From: Hysterangium stoloniferum
Taxonomy: Eukaryota; Basidiomycota; Agaricomycetes; Hysterangiales; Hysterangiaceae
Assembly (NCBI GenBank): GCA_015178975.1
Contig: WHVD01000142.1
Location: 151,927 to 215,926 of the forward strand
DNA: 64,000 bases
Direction of reading: 5' to 3'
Shown here: one piece after another, positions 55,325 to 64,000 of the stretch
Layout of the letters: the number at the start of each line of letters is the position of its first letter
How positions within the stretch are numbered: the first letter of the stretch is position 1
Notes under the pieces: generated by a model
Told to the model about the DNA's origin: nothing
The model's database searches: none
What the model saw: the letters and a program-made list of their open reading frames with translations, nothing else
Program-made: the position numbers and the translations under genes

Positions 55325-56046
55325 TCAAAGAAGATGTCGAAGGACACTTGGAACTCCTCCCCATGCGTCCTGCGATGAACCCCCAAGGTGTAGGATAGCG
55401 TTGCCCCAGGCGAGACGCTTGGCACGAAAGGAAAGAGCGATGTCCTCCCGCCTCGAAGCGTCATTGGCGGATGTCAACCCATCCAGTTTTTGGATCGACA
55501 AGACCCAACGACTGTAGGCCTTCTGGCGCGTTCGAATTATGGCGCGAATGCGATCCGCGGAAGTGTCAGTTATACGGGCAAGGAGAGGGGGTCGAGGGTG
55601 TAGTGATGGCGGGGTAGGAGTGATGAGTGGTGTGGAGCTCATGTCTTCCCCAGAGGGGATTCCTCTCGAAGTGTCCGAATCCGGCAACAGTTGCTCCAAC
55701 AAGTCAACGAGGTCCACTGCAGAGTGGGTTGGTGTGTGGTCAGGAAGAACACAAGAGGAGTTGACAAGTAAGGACCGAAACATGGAAAGTTCCACCCGTT
55801 CTATATCCTCCGCTAAATGCAGCTGTTCCTTAGGGTCGTTGACGCATAAATAAAATGCGCTCATGCGGTCCGACAAAGTGAGAGACCCGCTATACCCCTG
55901 GATATGCCCTTTAAGAAGGGGCTGCCGCAGGGTTGGTCCCAGTCGTGTGCCCTTCCATTTTCCTCCATTCCTGCCGTGTCCGCCTTGAAGGGACATTATC
56001 CCTAGCCCCCATCCTCCGTTGTCCTTCCAAGTACTCCTCTCTCCTC
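55325..56046 (-). pseudogene. ORF3 of the reverse chromovirus, C-terminal part
   Basis: On minus: the EYLEGQRRMGARDNV region shared with the forward copy, then sequence absent there: LSDRMSAFYLCVNDPKEQLH, a helical part VDLVDLLEQLLPD, RIRAIIRTRQKAYSRWVLS and SFRAKRLAWGNAILHLGG, ending at TGA 55325-55327. The join near 55960-55990 shifts frame and lacks the Cys motif and Pro-rich middle of the forward copy, so an internal deletion is likely. 55309-55324 is the short tail before the purine tract. Confidence 0.6.
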
Positions 56047-56766
56047 TGTTACGACCGTGTCGCAACCCTATCGGCCCCGAGGTTATTGCCACTTGTCAAC
56101 GTTTCAAGTCATCCTCTCGGAAACCATCGGCCCCGAAGCTGACGAATGTTTCGCGAAGATCAAACTCCATTTACGCCCACGTCAAATAACTCGTATTGTC
56201 TGGTCAAACTTTGATATGTCCCCTTTATTATGTTGATCCGTTCAATCTTATGTTTCGCATATGTCTATCTATATTTGTAGTCCTCGAACCATTTCCTTTT
56301 ACCGTAATCCCGCTCTCGGTTATCATCGGCCTCCGAACTAATCATAAACTTCCCGTTCCTAGTCAAGCTTATTGTTAATACCGTGTTCCGCCCTTCTCCC
56401 CATTAGTATTTTCCAGATGCCTGTTACTTGTATATGAACCCGCTGTAATTGTAGTTACTAGGCAATCAGAATATCGACTCAGAATACCCTCATACACCTG
56501 TATCAGTCTCATACTAAGAATCCCCCCATCCGCCTTCGCGTGCGCTCGCCCACTCCCGGCCCCGACCCCTTGGCCCGACGCTCGACTTGTCCTTCGATTC
56601 TGATCGGTATCACGCCGAAAGGTACTCACTAGGATTAGTCTTCGCCCGCCTGAAATTTAAGGACATCCTACGGATATTTGCGAGGGCGCAGCACATAAGC
56701 TGAAGCCAAGTCCTTCCGATCGGTCCCTGTCGGCCACCGATATTAGTCAGTTTCCAGTTCTTAACA
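56047..56766 (+). mobile_element. Solo LTR, family A (A8)
   Basis: TGTTACGACC to TCTTAACA, 720 bp, perfect TSD TCCTC (56042-56046, 56767-56771), in ORF3. 30-nt box at 56681-56711. Confidence 0.95.
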
Positions 56767-57313
56767 TCCTCTTCCGTTTAAGCGTTTTCAATTCCTCCTG
56801 AACCTGTGCGGAGAAGGCCTCAGACTGCTGTTTCTTTCTGATCTCCTCTTCGGTAGAAGGGAAAATACTACGAGAAGGTGGTGGGGTTTTGCTCCATGTT
56901 CCCGAGGGAGCCCCCCAAGTATTAGAGGACCATGGTGCAGCTTTTGAAACGGAGTCCATCCACATAGGATTTGTGGACAATGAAGTCTCCTCCACACGCT
57001 CGACAGTTTCTGTTCGAGGTGATGGGGCAGAAGGAACTGTAGTTTGAGGTTGAGGTATTCTTTTAAAATTGGGAAATCGGGGTCTGGGAAGAGGAGCGTA
57101 TGGAGTAAAGGCGGTTCCATTCCCTGAGTTGGTGGACATTCCCGCGATGTCGCCCTGCGCAGCGGAGAGTATTGGCAAAGGCGTTCCAAAATTACTCGTG
57201 GAGTGCTCGACTTGTTCAGTGCAAGATGGTGTGGTAGAGGTATTAATGGGTTGAGGTCGCGGTATTCTTTTGAAGTTGGGGAACTTGGGTTTGGGTTGTT
57301 GCTCCTGCGACAT
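56767..57313 (-). pseudogene. ORF3 of the reverse chromovirus, N-terminal part
   Basis: Start ATG at 57313 (MSQEQQPKPKFPNFKRIPRP). Same Pro-rich repeats and Lys/Glu helix as the forward copy. Open up to LTR-A8. 57314-57511 between this gene and pol shows nothing recognised. Confidence 0.7.
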
Positions 57314-57511
57314 AGTGTACTGATTAGAGAGGTTGACGTGGAGGGAAGAGATAGGGGGAATAAAATTTTCTTTAGCAAATTTACGTATTTTATATTAATT
57401 TCAAGCTCCGCTCGGTTATTGAAGTGAAAGGCCGAGGGGGGAAGAAAGTAGGGGGGGGTAGAGCTAGAAATAGATAAACAGTGTTGTCGTCGTAAGGATG
57501 TGAAATGATCA

Positions 57512-58617
57512 TTAAATTCGATAAATAGTCTTGTAAGCTCTAAGAAGAGTGGGAGCGTTACGAAGGTCATTGCCGTTTAACCAAGTGTCCTCCTCTGGTC
57601 CATATCCTTTCCATCGAACTTGGAAAAGGAGTCGATTGCGATGCTTTTTGTGCCCTACTATAGCTTCTACTTTGTACTCCTCGTCATTACAATTGAGTTC
57701 TCGAGGGTTCTCGAGTAGCTCCCTGGATCCGAATTCCTTTGGGGAGAGGTGGTACTTTTTAAGATGGTCTCGATTAATCACTGGATGTAATTGATATTCC
57801 GAGGGGATGCGGAGTCGGAAGACTTGAGGATTGATCTTTTCCAAGACCTCAAACGGCCCTATCCGTCTTTGTATAAGTTTTCTTCTGGGTCCCTTGGCCT
57901 CGACGAGCTCGAGAGAATGGGGATTAATCAGAACATAATCTCCCTCTGAGATATCTTCCACTAATCTCCGTCTCTTGTTGTAACTGTGAGCTTGGGTCTC
58001 TTGTGCTCACGCAATCAGATCCCGCACCACTTGTCGGTGATTTTCCAATTCTAAGATCCATTGGTCGGCTACAGGGCTATCTGATAATTCTCTGGGAACC
58101 ACAGGGTCGTCCCCTCCTAGACAGCTAGACATTCCTCTTGGTAAGTAGCCCATCAGCAAAAAGGCCGGCGCATAGCTTGTTGAGCTTTGAACCGTCGAAT
58201 TGTAGGTATGAGCCACTACTTGAGTCCATTTAGACCATTCCTCCTTTGAAGAGGTGCAGTATGCTCTGAGCATTTGCTCCACAATAGCATTAGCGTTCTC
58301 CGTTTGACCATCGGTCTGAGGATGGTGGGACGAGGATACTGCAAGGGCACTTCCGTATACTTTGCAGACTTCTCTCCAAAACCTACAGGTCCACCTCTTG
58401 TCTCGATCACAGATTATCCTTGAAGGCAGGCCGAAAGGAGCGGCTACTTTATTCACGAAGATTTGCACAAATCCTTCTGTGGATAGATCTGAAGTGGTGG
58501 GTTCACAGATCAAGAAGCGTGTGAGCTTATCCACAGCGACGAAGATGGCGGAATAACCGCCCTCTGTAGAAGGAAGCAATCCGGTAATCAGGTCCATTGA
58601 GACAACCTCAAACGGCC
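57512..58617 (-). pseudogene. Integrase C-terminal half and chromodomain of the reverse chromovirus
   Basis: Chromodomain DEEYKVEAIVGHKKHRNRLL, then QVRWKGYGPEEDTWLNG (about 57550-57685), ending with TAA at 57512. A TGA near 58014-58016 replaces the CGA found in the forward copy (IARAQE). Further upstream MDLITGLLPSTEGGYSA gives the first Asp, IICDRDKRW the second and DGQTENANAIVE the Glu. A frameshift at about 58620 separates this part from the rest of pol. Unlike the forward copy, the integrase core is not split by an LTR. Confidence 0.85.
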
Positions 58618-61600
58618 TTAGGGGTACATCTGTGGTCGAAGGGCTCCTTGTCGAGCGGAATGATCGATTTTAGTTTTCTGGCATATGTCGCAGCTGCGAG
58701 CGTATGCCACGCAGTCCTGCAACATCCTCGGCCAGAAGAAACGGTCTTTCATCAGATTAAAGAGCCTGTGGCCACCTGCATGAGCTCCTTCGAAAGGATT
58801 ATCGTGTATCAGCTTGAGTATGGTTGTCGTCATGCTGCTAGGAACACAGATTCGACTTTTCCAGTCCGAATCTCGAAAGAACAATAGCTTATTCTTGCCA
58901 ATAAAATAATGTGAAGGAGTGGCTACCATGTTTGGAGAAATGGGATTGGCGGCGTAATAATTCCTGAAGGCGGGATCTTTCTGGTATCCGTCGCGAAGTT
59001 CCTTAGCATAATTCTCATCGATCTCTATAAGTAATTGTGGATTCGAGAGAGTAAAGTCCGCCTCGTCAGTCTCATCGTTTCTGGGAAGGTTGTGCAAGTC
59101 CCATTTCGTTTGGGGGACCTCTTCGACGGTTCCGACAGGTTCAACTAACTCGTGATGAGTGAGAAAGACGGCCTTTTCCGCTGGTTTGTTCTCCCATAAC
59201 GTCTCTTTGTCGTTCCGGTTATAAGAATCTGCTACGATTGGTAAGAGATCGTCTCTCATGGGGCTAGCACAGTCAGGTACTCGAGGAAGTCTAGATAATG
59301 GGTCAATGTTGCTGTGTATCCGCCCTGCTCTATGTAGGATTTCCAGACCAGGGTATGCAGCGTATACCGCCCCCCATGTGGCCAGTCGACGATTAGTGTT
59401 CTCGTAAGATCTGGCCCATTGTAACGCTGCATGATCAGTGATCAAAAGGATATGTTCTCCCTCGATAAAGGGCTGGAAATGGACCAATCCTTCTTTAGCA
59501 GCTAACGCTTCTCGCTCTGTGGCCAAGTAGTTACATTCCACTTTTTTGAGCGTACGGCTCCAATAGGCGATAATGTGTTCAACTGTGACACTGGTGTCAT
59601 CAAAATCTGCGGCCCAGGAATCCGTCCAGGTGAATTCCGGCTCCTTGGTTTTATAACGAGTAACAAAAATGGGGACGTCTCGTGATTGATCGAAAGCTGC
59701 CCTTGCTTGGGCATAAATTTTCGTATCCTTTAGGTCCTTAAGCGTCATTTTTTGTATTTGCTCAAGGCAACATCCCAGCGTGAAGTCCGAAGCGTCTGTG
59801 TATAACCTATAAGGCATACCGCTCGCAGGGTGTCCAAGTACTGGAGCCGAACTCAACGCAACTTTGATGTCTTCAAAAGCTCGGGCGTGTTCTGAATCCC
59901 AATGCCAACGAACTCCTTTCTTTAAGAGGTTGAAAAGTGGAGCAACCGTCCAGGAGTAGAATGGTATGTAAGCAGAGAAGTACAGAACCATTCTGAGAAA
60001 ACGTTGAAGGTCTGCTATCTTAGAAGGCGTGGCTAATTCCAATATAGCGGTGACCTTTTCTTGATGGGTCGAAAAGCCAAGTCTAGACACCTTATGTCCT
60101 AGTAGTAGAATTGAATTGTACCCCACATAGCACTTTTTGGGCGAGAGAGTGATTCCCGCTTTAATGATGGCTTGTAGGACCTGGTCCAAATGCTCTAGAT
60201 GATCGTCCCATGTCTTAGAAAAGATCACGATGTCATCAATATAAACTAGGCAGAATATCCATAAGTAGGGTGCAAGTACGGTTTGCATAACCCTTTGAAA
60301 TATAGAAGGTCCATTATGAAGTTCAAAGGGCATTCTCCTGAATTGCCACAGTCCTCGATGGGATCTGAAGGCTGTCTTTGGCTTATCTTCCTCTAACATT
60401 TCAAGTTGGGTAAAACCAGCTAGTGCATCGAAAGAAGATAAGATGTTGGATCCCAAGAGTGCCTGCATGATTTCCGATTGACGCGGCAGTGGAAATTCAT
60501 CGGGAACCGTTAGGCTGTTCAACTTTCTATAGTTGATTACTACTCGTGGTTTCCCGTTGCGATAGACGACAAAGGCTGGCGCCCCCCAAGGACTCTTGGA
60601 CGGTTCAATCACTCCCTGTTGGAACCAAGTGTCCATTTGTTCGTCAATGACTTTCCTATTAGCCGGGGAGGTTGGAAACATTGACATTGAAATAGGTTGT
60701 GCGCCATCTTTTAAGGGGACATTGACCTTGACATCTACTTGTCCTAAACGCCCATCTACTCCAAAAGCTAGGACGTTCTTAGTTAATACTGACTCCAAGC
60801 GGGGGGAGACATCGGTAGGGATGTCAGGACCTAAATTAACTAGCTTATGCAGATCTTCTGCGCGAAGCGTTTCTGTGGTGGCAACTTCTGACGTTTTGGG
60901 GCCTACCGGATCGAAATCGTCTGCGAGTTCCCGTTCTGGGGGCAGCCCAGAAGATTGAGGATTAAGGACACGTTCCTCTTCTATTCTTGATAGACTTTCG
61001 ACGAGATGAGCGATCTTGGTTGCCATCGACTGCATTGATGCCCTCTCAGTCGAAGATCTAGGAGTCTGGGCCCATTTGTTCGCATCGTGAATTAATCCAA
61101 CGGTTTCCCCTCGTCTGATGATTCTTGGCGGCAGAGAGGGATTAGCGAGAGGTATCGCGGCACATTCCCTAGAGATGGCAGTGGTGGGAGCAGCTAGTAT
61201 ACTCCCATCGTCGTTCTGCAAGACAACTCCCTCAACTATCCATTGGTCACCAATAAGATCTCCTACAAAGATCGGTACTAATCGAGCTGATTTCGGTTCT
61301 ATAGTACAATCTTGTAAGGCCCGTGCGACTCTTTCAGTACGCACTCCTTTGTCTGGTTTGGAAGTCAATTCAGACGGGTCATCGGCTAATTCCTCAAAGG
61401 GGATCTTGCTAATTGAAAAGGTTAAAGGCTGTGGCTCCTTGGAAGAGCTGGCTGGAATAGATCCTGCTCTCCCAGGCAAAATCAATCTGGAACCCAGCGG
61501 TTGGTCTTGCAGTGTCCCGATCTCATAGTTCACGTGAAAGTCTTCTCCAAGAAGGATCGGGACAATCATACCTCGGACAACGTACGTCTCAGCGGTAAAT

Positions 61601-61971
61601 TTGAGGAGTATACTGGTGTCGTCCTCGAGATAAATGGGGATGTTGACGTATCCTAATACTTTGGCATTACCGGTAAGTTGTACGAGGTACAGCTTGAGTC
61701 CTTGCTTGAGTTTAGGGCGGTCCTCTAGTTCCTTATAGAAATCCTCCGAGATTAAGGAGAGGTCAGCTCCGGCATCCAGCCTGATTTTAATAGGATTTGA
61801 GGCTTCTGAATTCCCTACGCGTCCGTAGACATGTAATGCTGAAATCCCAATACTGGAATATCCACCCGGAGGGTCCCTTTTGCGATAGATAATAGTCGAA
61901 TCCCCTTTCATAAGTCGACTGGATCGGGGGTATTGAACTCTAGGTCTTTTGCTTTCTTTTCTTGCAGCCAA
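58618..61971 (-). CDS. Protease - RT - RNase H - integrase N-terminus of the reverse chromovirus
   Basis: Open over 1117 codons, the longest real coding frame in the window. In order: RLDAGADLSLISEDFY (protease Asp, ~61780), VVINYRKLNSLTVPDEFPLP, FDALAGFTQLEM, FELHNGPSIFQ (FGL in the forward copy), LVYIDDIVIFSK (~60235), YTDASDFTLGCC, LATEREALAAKEG, LLITDHAALQW and the integrase HHCC domain (HAGGHRLFNLMKD ... CDICQKTK). It ends at a frameshift after ARQGALRP. The upstream gag is in the same frame (separated by a stop near 62148), so gag and pol form one polyprotein. It is the better of the two copies but still defective. Confidence 0.9.
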   Translation of the reverse strand: MAARKESKRPRVQYPRSSRLMKGDSTIIYRKRDPPGGYSSIGISALHVYGRVGNSEASNPIKIRLDAGADLSLISEDFYKELEDRPKLKQGLKLYLVQLTGNAKVLGYVNIPIYLEDDTSILLKFTAETYVVRGMIVPILLGEDFHVNYEIGTLQDQPLGSRLILPGRAGSIPASSSKEPQPLTFSISKIPFEELADDPSELTSKPDKGVRTERVARALQDCTIEPKSARLVPIFVGDLIGDQWIVEGVVLQNDDGSILAAPTTAISRECAAIPLANPSLPPRIIRRGETVGLIHDANKWAQTPRSSTERASMQSMATKIAHLVESLSRIEEERVLNPQSSGLPPERELADDFDPVGPKTSEVATTETLRAEDLHKLVNLGPDIPTDVSPRLESVLTKNVLAFGVDGRLGQVDVKVNVPLKDGAQPISMSMFPTSPANRKVIDEQMDTWFQQGVIEPSKSPWGAPAFVVYRNGKPRVVINYRKLNSLTVPDEFPLPRQSEIMQALLGSNILSSFDALAGFTQLEMLEEDKPKTAFRSHRGLWQFRRMPFELHNGPSIFQRVMQTVLAPYLWIFCLVYIDDIVIFSKTWDDHLEHLDQVLQAIIKAGITLSPKKCYVGYNSILLLGHKVSRLGFSTHQEKVTAILELATPSKIADLQRFLRMVLYFSAYIPFYSWTVAPLFNLLKKGVRWHWDSEHARAFEDIKVALSSAPVLGHPASGMPYRLYTDASDFTLGCCLEQIQKMTLKDLKDTKIYAQARAAFDQSRDVPIFVTRYKTKEPEFTWTDSWAADFDDTSVTVEHIIAYWSRTLKKVECNYLATEREALAAKEGLVHFQPFIEGEHILLITDHAALQWARSYENTNRRLATWGAVYAAYPGLEILHRAGRIHSNIDPLSRLPRVPDCASPMRDDLLPIVADSYNRNDKETLWENKPAEKAVFLTHHELVEPVGTVEEVPQTKWDLHNLPRNDETDEADFTLSNPQLLIEIDENYAKELRDGYQKDPAFRNYYAANPISPNMVATPSHYFIGKNKLLFFRDSDWKSRICVPSSMTTTILKLIHDNPFEGAHAGGHRLFNLMKDRFFWPRMLQDCVAYARSCDICQKTKIDHSARQGALRPQMYP

Positions 61972-64000
61972 TTTAACATTCCTCCTGATACGTCTACCAT
62001 TAGGTACCTTGTCATCCGCTTCAGAGTCTGACTCATCGCAAGGAATTAAGTCGGGTAATTGCCCTGGGTCGAAGGGGAAGCTCTCCTCCTCCGATCCCTC
62101 GGACTCAGAGGGGTCTTCTATAACGTAGGTTTGACTTATTTCCTTAGATCAGTTCGCAAATGCATCCTCGTCAACGATTTCCTCAATGGTGGGAGGTTCA
62201 GGTTGCGATAAAACTCTCGTCTCAGTCAGACCTTCATGGTTCTGATGATGAGTGTCTAGCCAGTCTCCTTTCTCAAGAAAATCATGGTCTGATATAGAAA
62301 CATAAACTTGCGATGTCTCGTTCTCATTCGAGGATGCTTTCACGTCTGAAATGATGTTGTCCTCTGGCTGAGGAAGGTAGACAGAAATGAAAATCAATTC
62401 CTCATCAATGTTATGTACTTGTCCCTGTACACCTAATCCATAAACCGTTTCATAAGCCCTTTGATCCTCCGCCTCCTCCATTGGGTTCTGCGCGGAGCAC
62501 TTGTTAATAGAGACATAGTGCAACATCCTGCCCGCATGGGGGCAGTCGATCTTGAAATGCTCTAAGCTCCCACAAATCCAACACTCCTTCGGAGGCTTGG
62601 CGATGCTTTTCTTGTCACTTGGTTCGAAAAAGAACTTGCCGTGTTTCTTACCCTGCTTAGCGTTCGATCTCATAGGGACGGTTTTATCCTCGAGTTCGCT
62701 GAGGAGGATGTGGCCTCGATTAGTGGAGTCAATTTTTCCAGAGTGCTCCTCCTCATGCCAGAGATCCGACTTGTCTTGCTCGGCGATCATGACTCTGGGT
62801 TTCTGAAACCGATAACGTTCTCGATGTGTTTGAACCCAAGCATTAATCAGAGCCTCTTGTAAATTGTTCGCGTAAGTCTGTAGGCTCATGATGTCGTCGA
62901 TAGGTTGTCCCTGTAGAAGATAAAGCCATTCCATGGGTAGTGTCAGGATACGTCTGTGCATTTCGTCCTTCCGGTTTTGGTGCAACCCGTACAAGAATCG
63001 ATAGAGCTTGACCCTTCGCTGAATGTAATGAACGGGTGTCTCATGATTGTGACCAGGCCTGTCGAAATTTCATGGCTTCCCATTCTAGAGCCAAGGATTC
63101 ACACCAATGAGTTCCAAGTAGTCCTTCTACAATGCCCCAAAGAAATGATCCGTGAGATCGACTAAATTCAGTGCGATGTTCACAGTCTAGGGTGCTCTAC
63201 CAGATCTTAGCACCGCTGGTGAGTCGTCTTGGCAGAGCAACTCCCAACAATGTACTCATGGAGTCAGAGATCTCCGAGAGGCTCATAATATCCATGATGT
63301 AATCCAACACCTTGGATTGAGTCCCATCGTATTCGGGAAGGTCTGACCATTTGATCTTGATGTCGTTGGTGTTAAGAGCGATCCTTTTATCCTTAGGTAA
63401 GTCATCGATAGGCGCGCTGGCTCGAGGCTGCATCGGAGTTCGAAAGGGAGAGTTAGGTACTCTACCGTGACGCCCCCACGTCCCGAATTCCCTCCATAGC
63501 TTGAGGTACTAAACTCCCAGATGAATTACTAGGTGGTCCTCCTGATGGCAAAAAGGGTTGGAGGAGATCGGCAGGGAATGGTGAGGATCAACTGGATTCA
63601 GCGATCCTCGACCAGCAACCTGACCAGCTATACCCTCGGTGAATGCAGTGGAGAAAGACGGTCGACCCCTGTTGGTGACTGATCGATATCTAGTCGCAGT
63701 TGGTTCATCACCCATGTTCGTATTGCCAGGGATTCGTTCGAACGCGACGCGAGACGGTGACTTTCCTGATGGGGGGTAGGGCTAGGTTCCGTCGCGATCC
63801 CTCTCTCGATTTCGACCGTATTCAAAGGTCGACGAGGTTGAGGCTGATAGAGGGGGATGCATATTTCCATTCCTTTTTCCTGAAGACGTTCCGCCACCTG
63901 CATCCTCATGTCAGACGGGAAGTCTTGCAAAATAATGGGACGATTGAGCGAATGAAGGAAACGAGTGTCGGGAGAGCCATTCAGGGTACGAACAAATGAA
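61972..64000 (-). pseudogene. Gag of the reverse chromovirus, N-terminus outside the window
   Basis: Zinc knuckle CWICGSLEHFKIDCPH at about 62538-62585, capsid-like part MDIMSLSEISDSMSTLLGVA and MEWLYLLQGQPIDDIMSL, and acidic linker to the protease. A TGA at ~62146-62148 interrupts FAN-SKEISQTY; frame changes lie near 63050-63196 and 63440-63510. Where the forward copy has a TGA at 45582, this copy reads CGA (NRGRPSFSTAF). Confidence 0.8.

Larger units (their letters stand above)
54669..64000 (-). mobile_element. Chromodomain Ty3/gypsy retrotransposon, reverse copy (5' part outside)
   Basis: 3' LTR-D6 (54669-55299), purine tract, ORF3, chromodomain, integrase, RNase H, RT, protease and gag, read right to left. 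The 5' LTR is beyond 64000. In the chromodomain stretch it differs from the forward copy at about 8 of 136 residues, so the two are related but not recent twins. One solo LTR-A8 interrupts it. It probably inserted into ORF3 of the forward copy (left TSD candidate CCAAG, 54664-54668). Confidence 0.85.

Noticed and set aside
61118-61528. 136-codon ORF on + opposite the chromovirus protease/RT, also present opposite the forward copy (47737-48147)
   Set aside because: Mirrors a conserved coding region, so it stays open in both copies; no independent support.

Overview
The window looks like a repeat-only stretch of a fungal nuclear genome, most likely from a filamentous basidiomycete. Three things support this. 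There are phase-0 spliceosomal introns of 48 and 54 bp with GTAAGT donors, plus a 341-bp intron with a GTGAGT donor. There are a chromodomain-bearing Ty3 element and a DIRS-like tyrosine-recombinase element. There are also several Tc1/mariner-like elements. Species cannot be named from the sequence. I found no gene that clearly belongs to the host rather than to a transposon, and no rRNA, tRNA or CRISPR.

Layout. 1-675: end of a Tc1-like element. 742-9856: two nested stacks, an LTR-B copy carrying LTR-E and LTR-A copies, then an LTR-H copy carrying LTR-B, a Tc1-like element and an LTR-K copy, several with further insertions. 9857-12275: a GTAC-rich microsatellite hit by four LTRs. 12442-15446: LTR-K, an unexplained stretch, and a rearranged Tc1-like element with three terminal repeats. 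15447-18022: LTR-G with tandem LTR-A and LTR-F. 18023-19199: microsatellite and the 3' end of an LTR-H-type element with an unrecognised ORF. 19200-26996: a full LTR-G copy that contains a DIRS-like element (spliced gag, RT-RNase H, tyrosine recombinase), itself hit by an LTR. 27002-35007: LTR fragments, a 1.5-kb GTAC/CCTGTACCCC repeat and another LTR-H. 35008-42382: a Ty3/gypsy element (gypsy-2) broken by four solo LTRs; between pol and the 3' LTR it carries an antisense, two-intron gene for a protein with a Zn2Cys6-type cysteine pattern. 42383-43646: partial LTR-A, then a Tc1-like element. 43647-54668: a chromodomain Ty3 element (chromovirus, forward) with LTR-D as its LTR. 54669-64000: a second chromovirus copy in reverse orientation, running off the window.

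By position and target-site duplications (TSDs), the right half is one chain of insertions: gypsy-2, then LTR-A, then Tc1-like, then forward chromovirus, then reverse chromovirus. More than twenty LTRs in the window stand alone between TSDs, so LTR-LTR recombination has removed most element bodies. Family names A to K are local labels. LTRs A, B, B' and K share a roughly 30-nt box. LTRs C, D, E and F share another box followed by a run of hairpins built on one plan (see findings).
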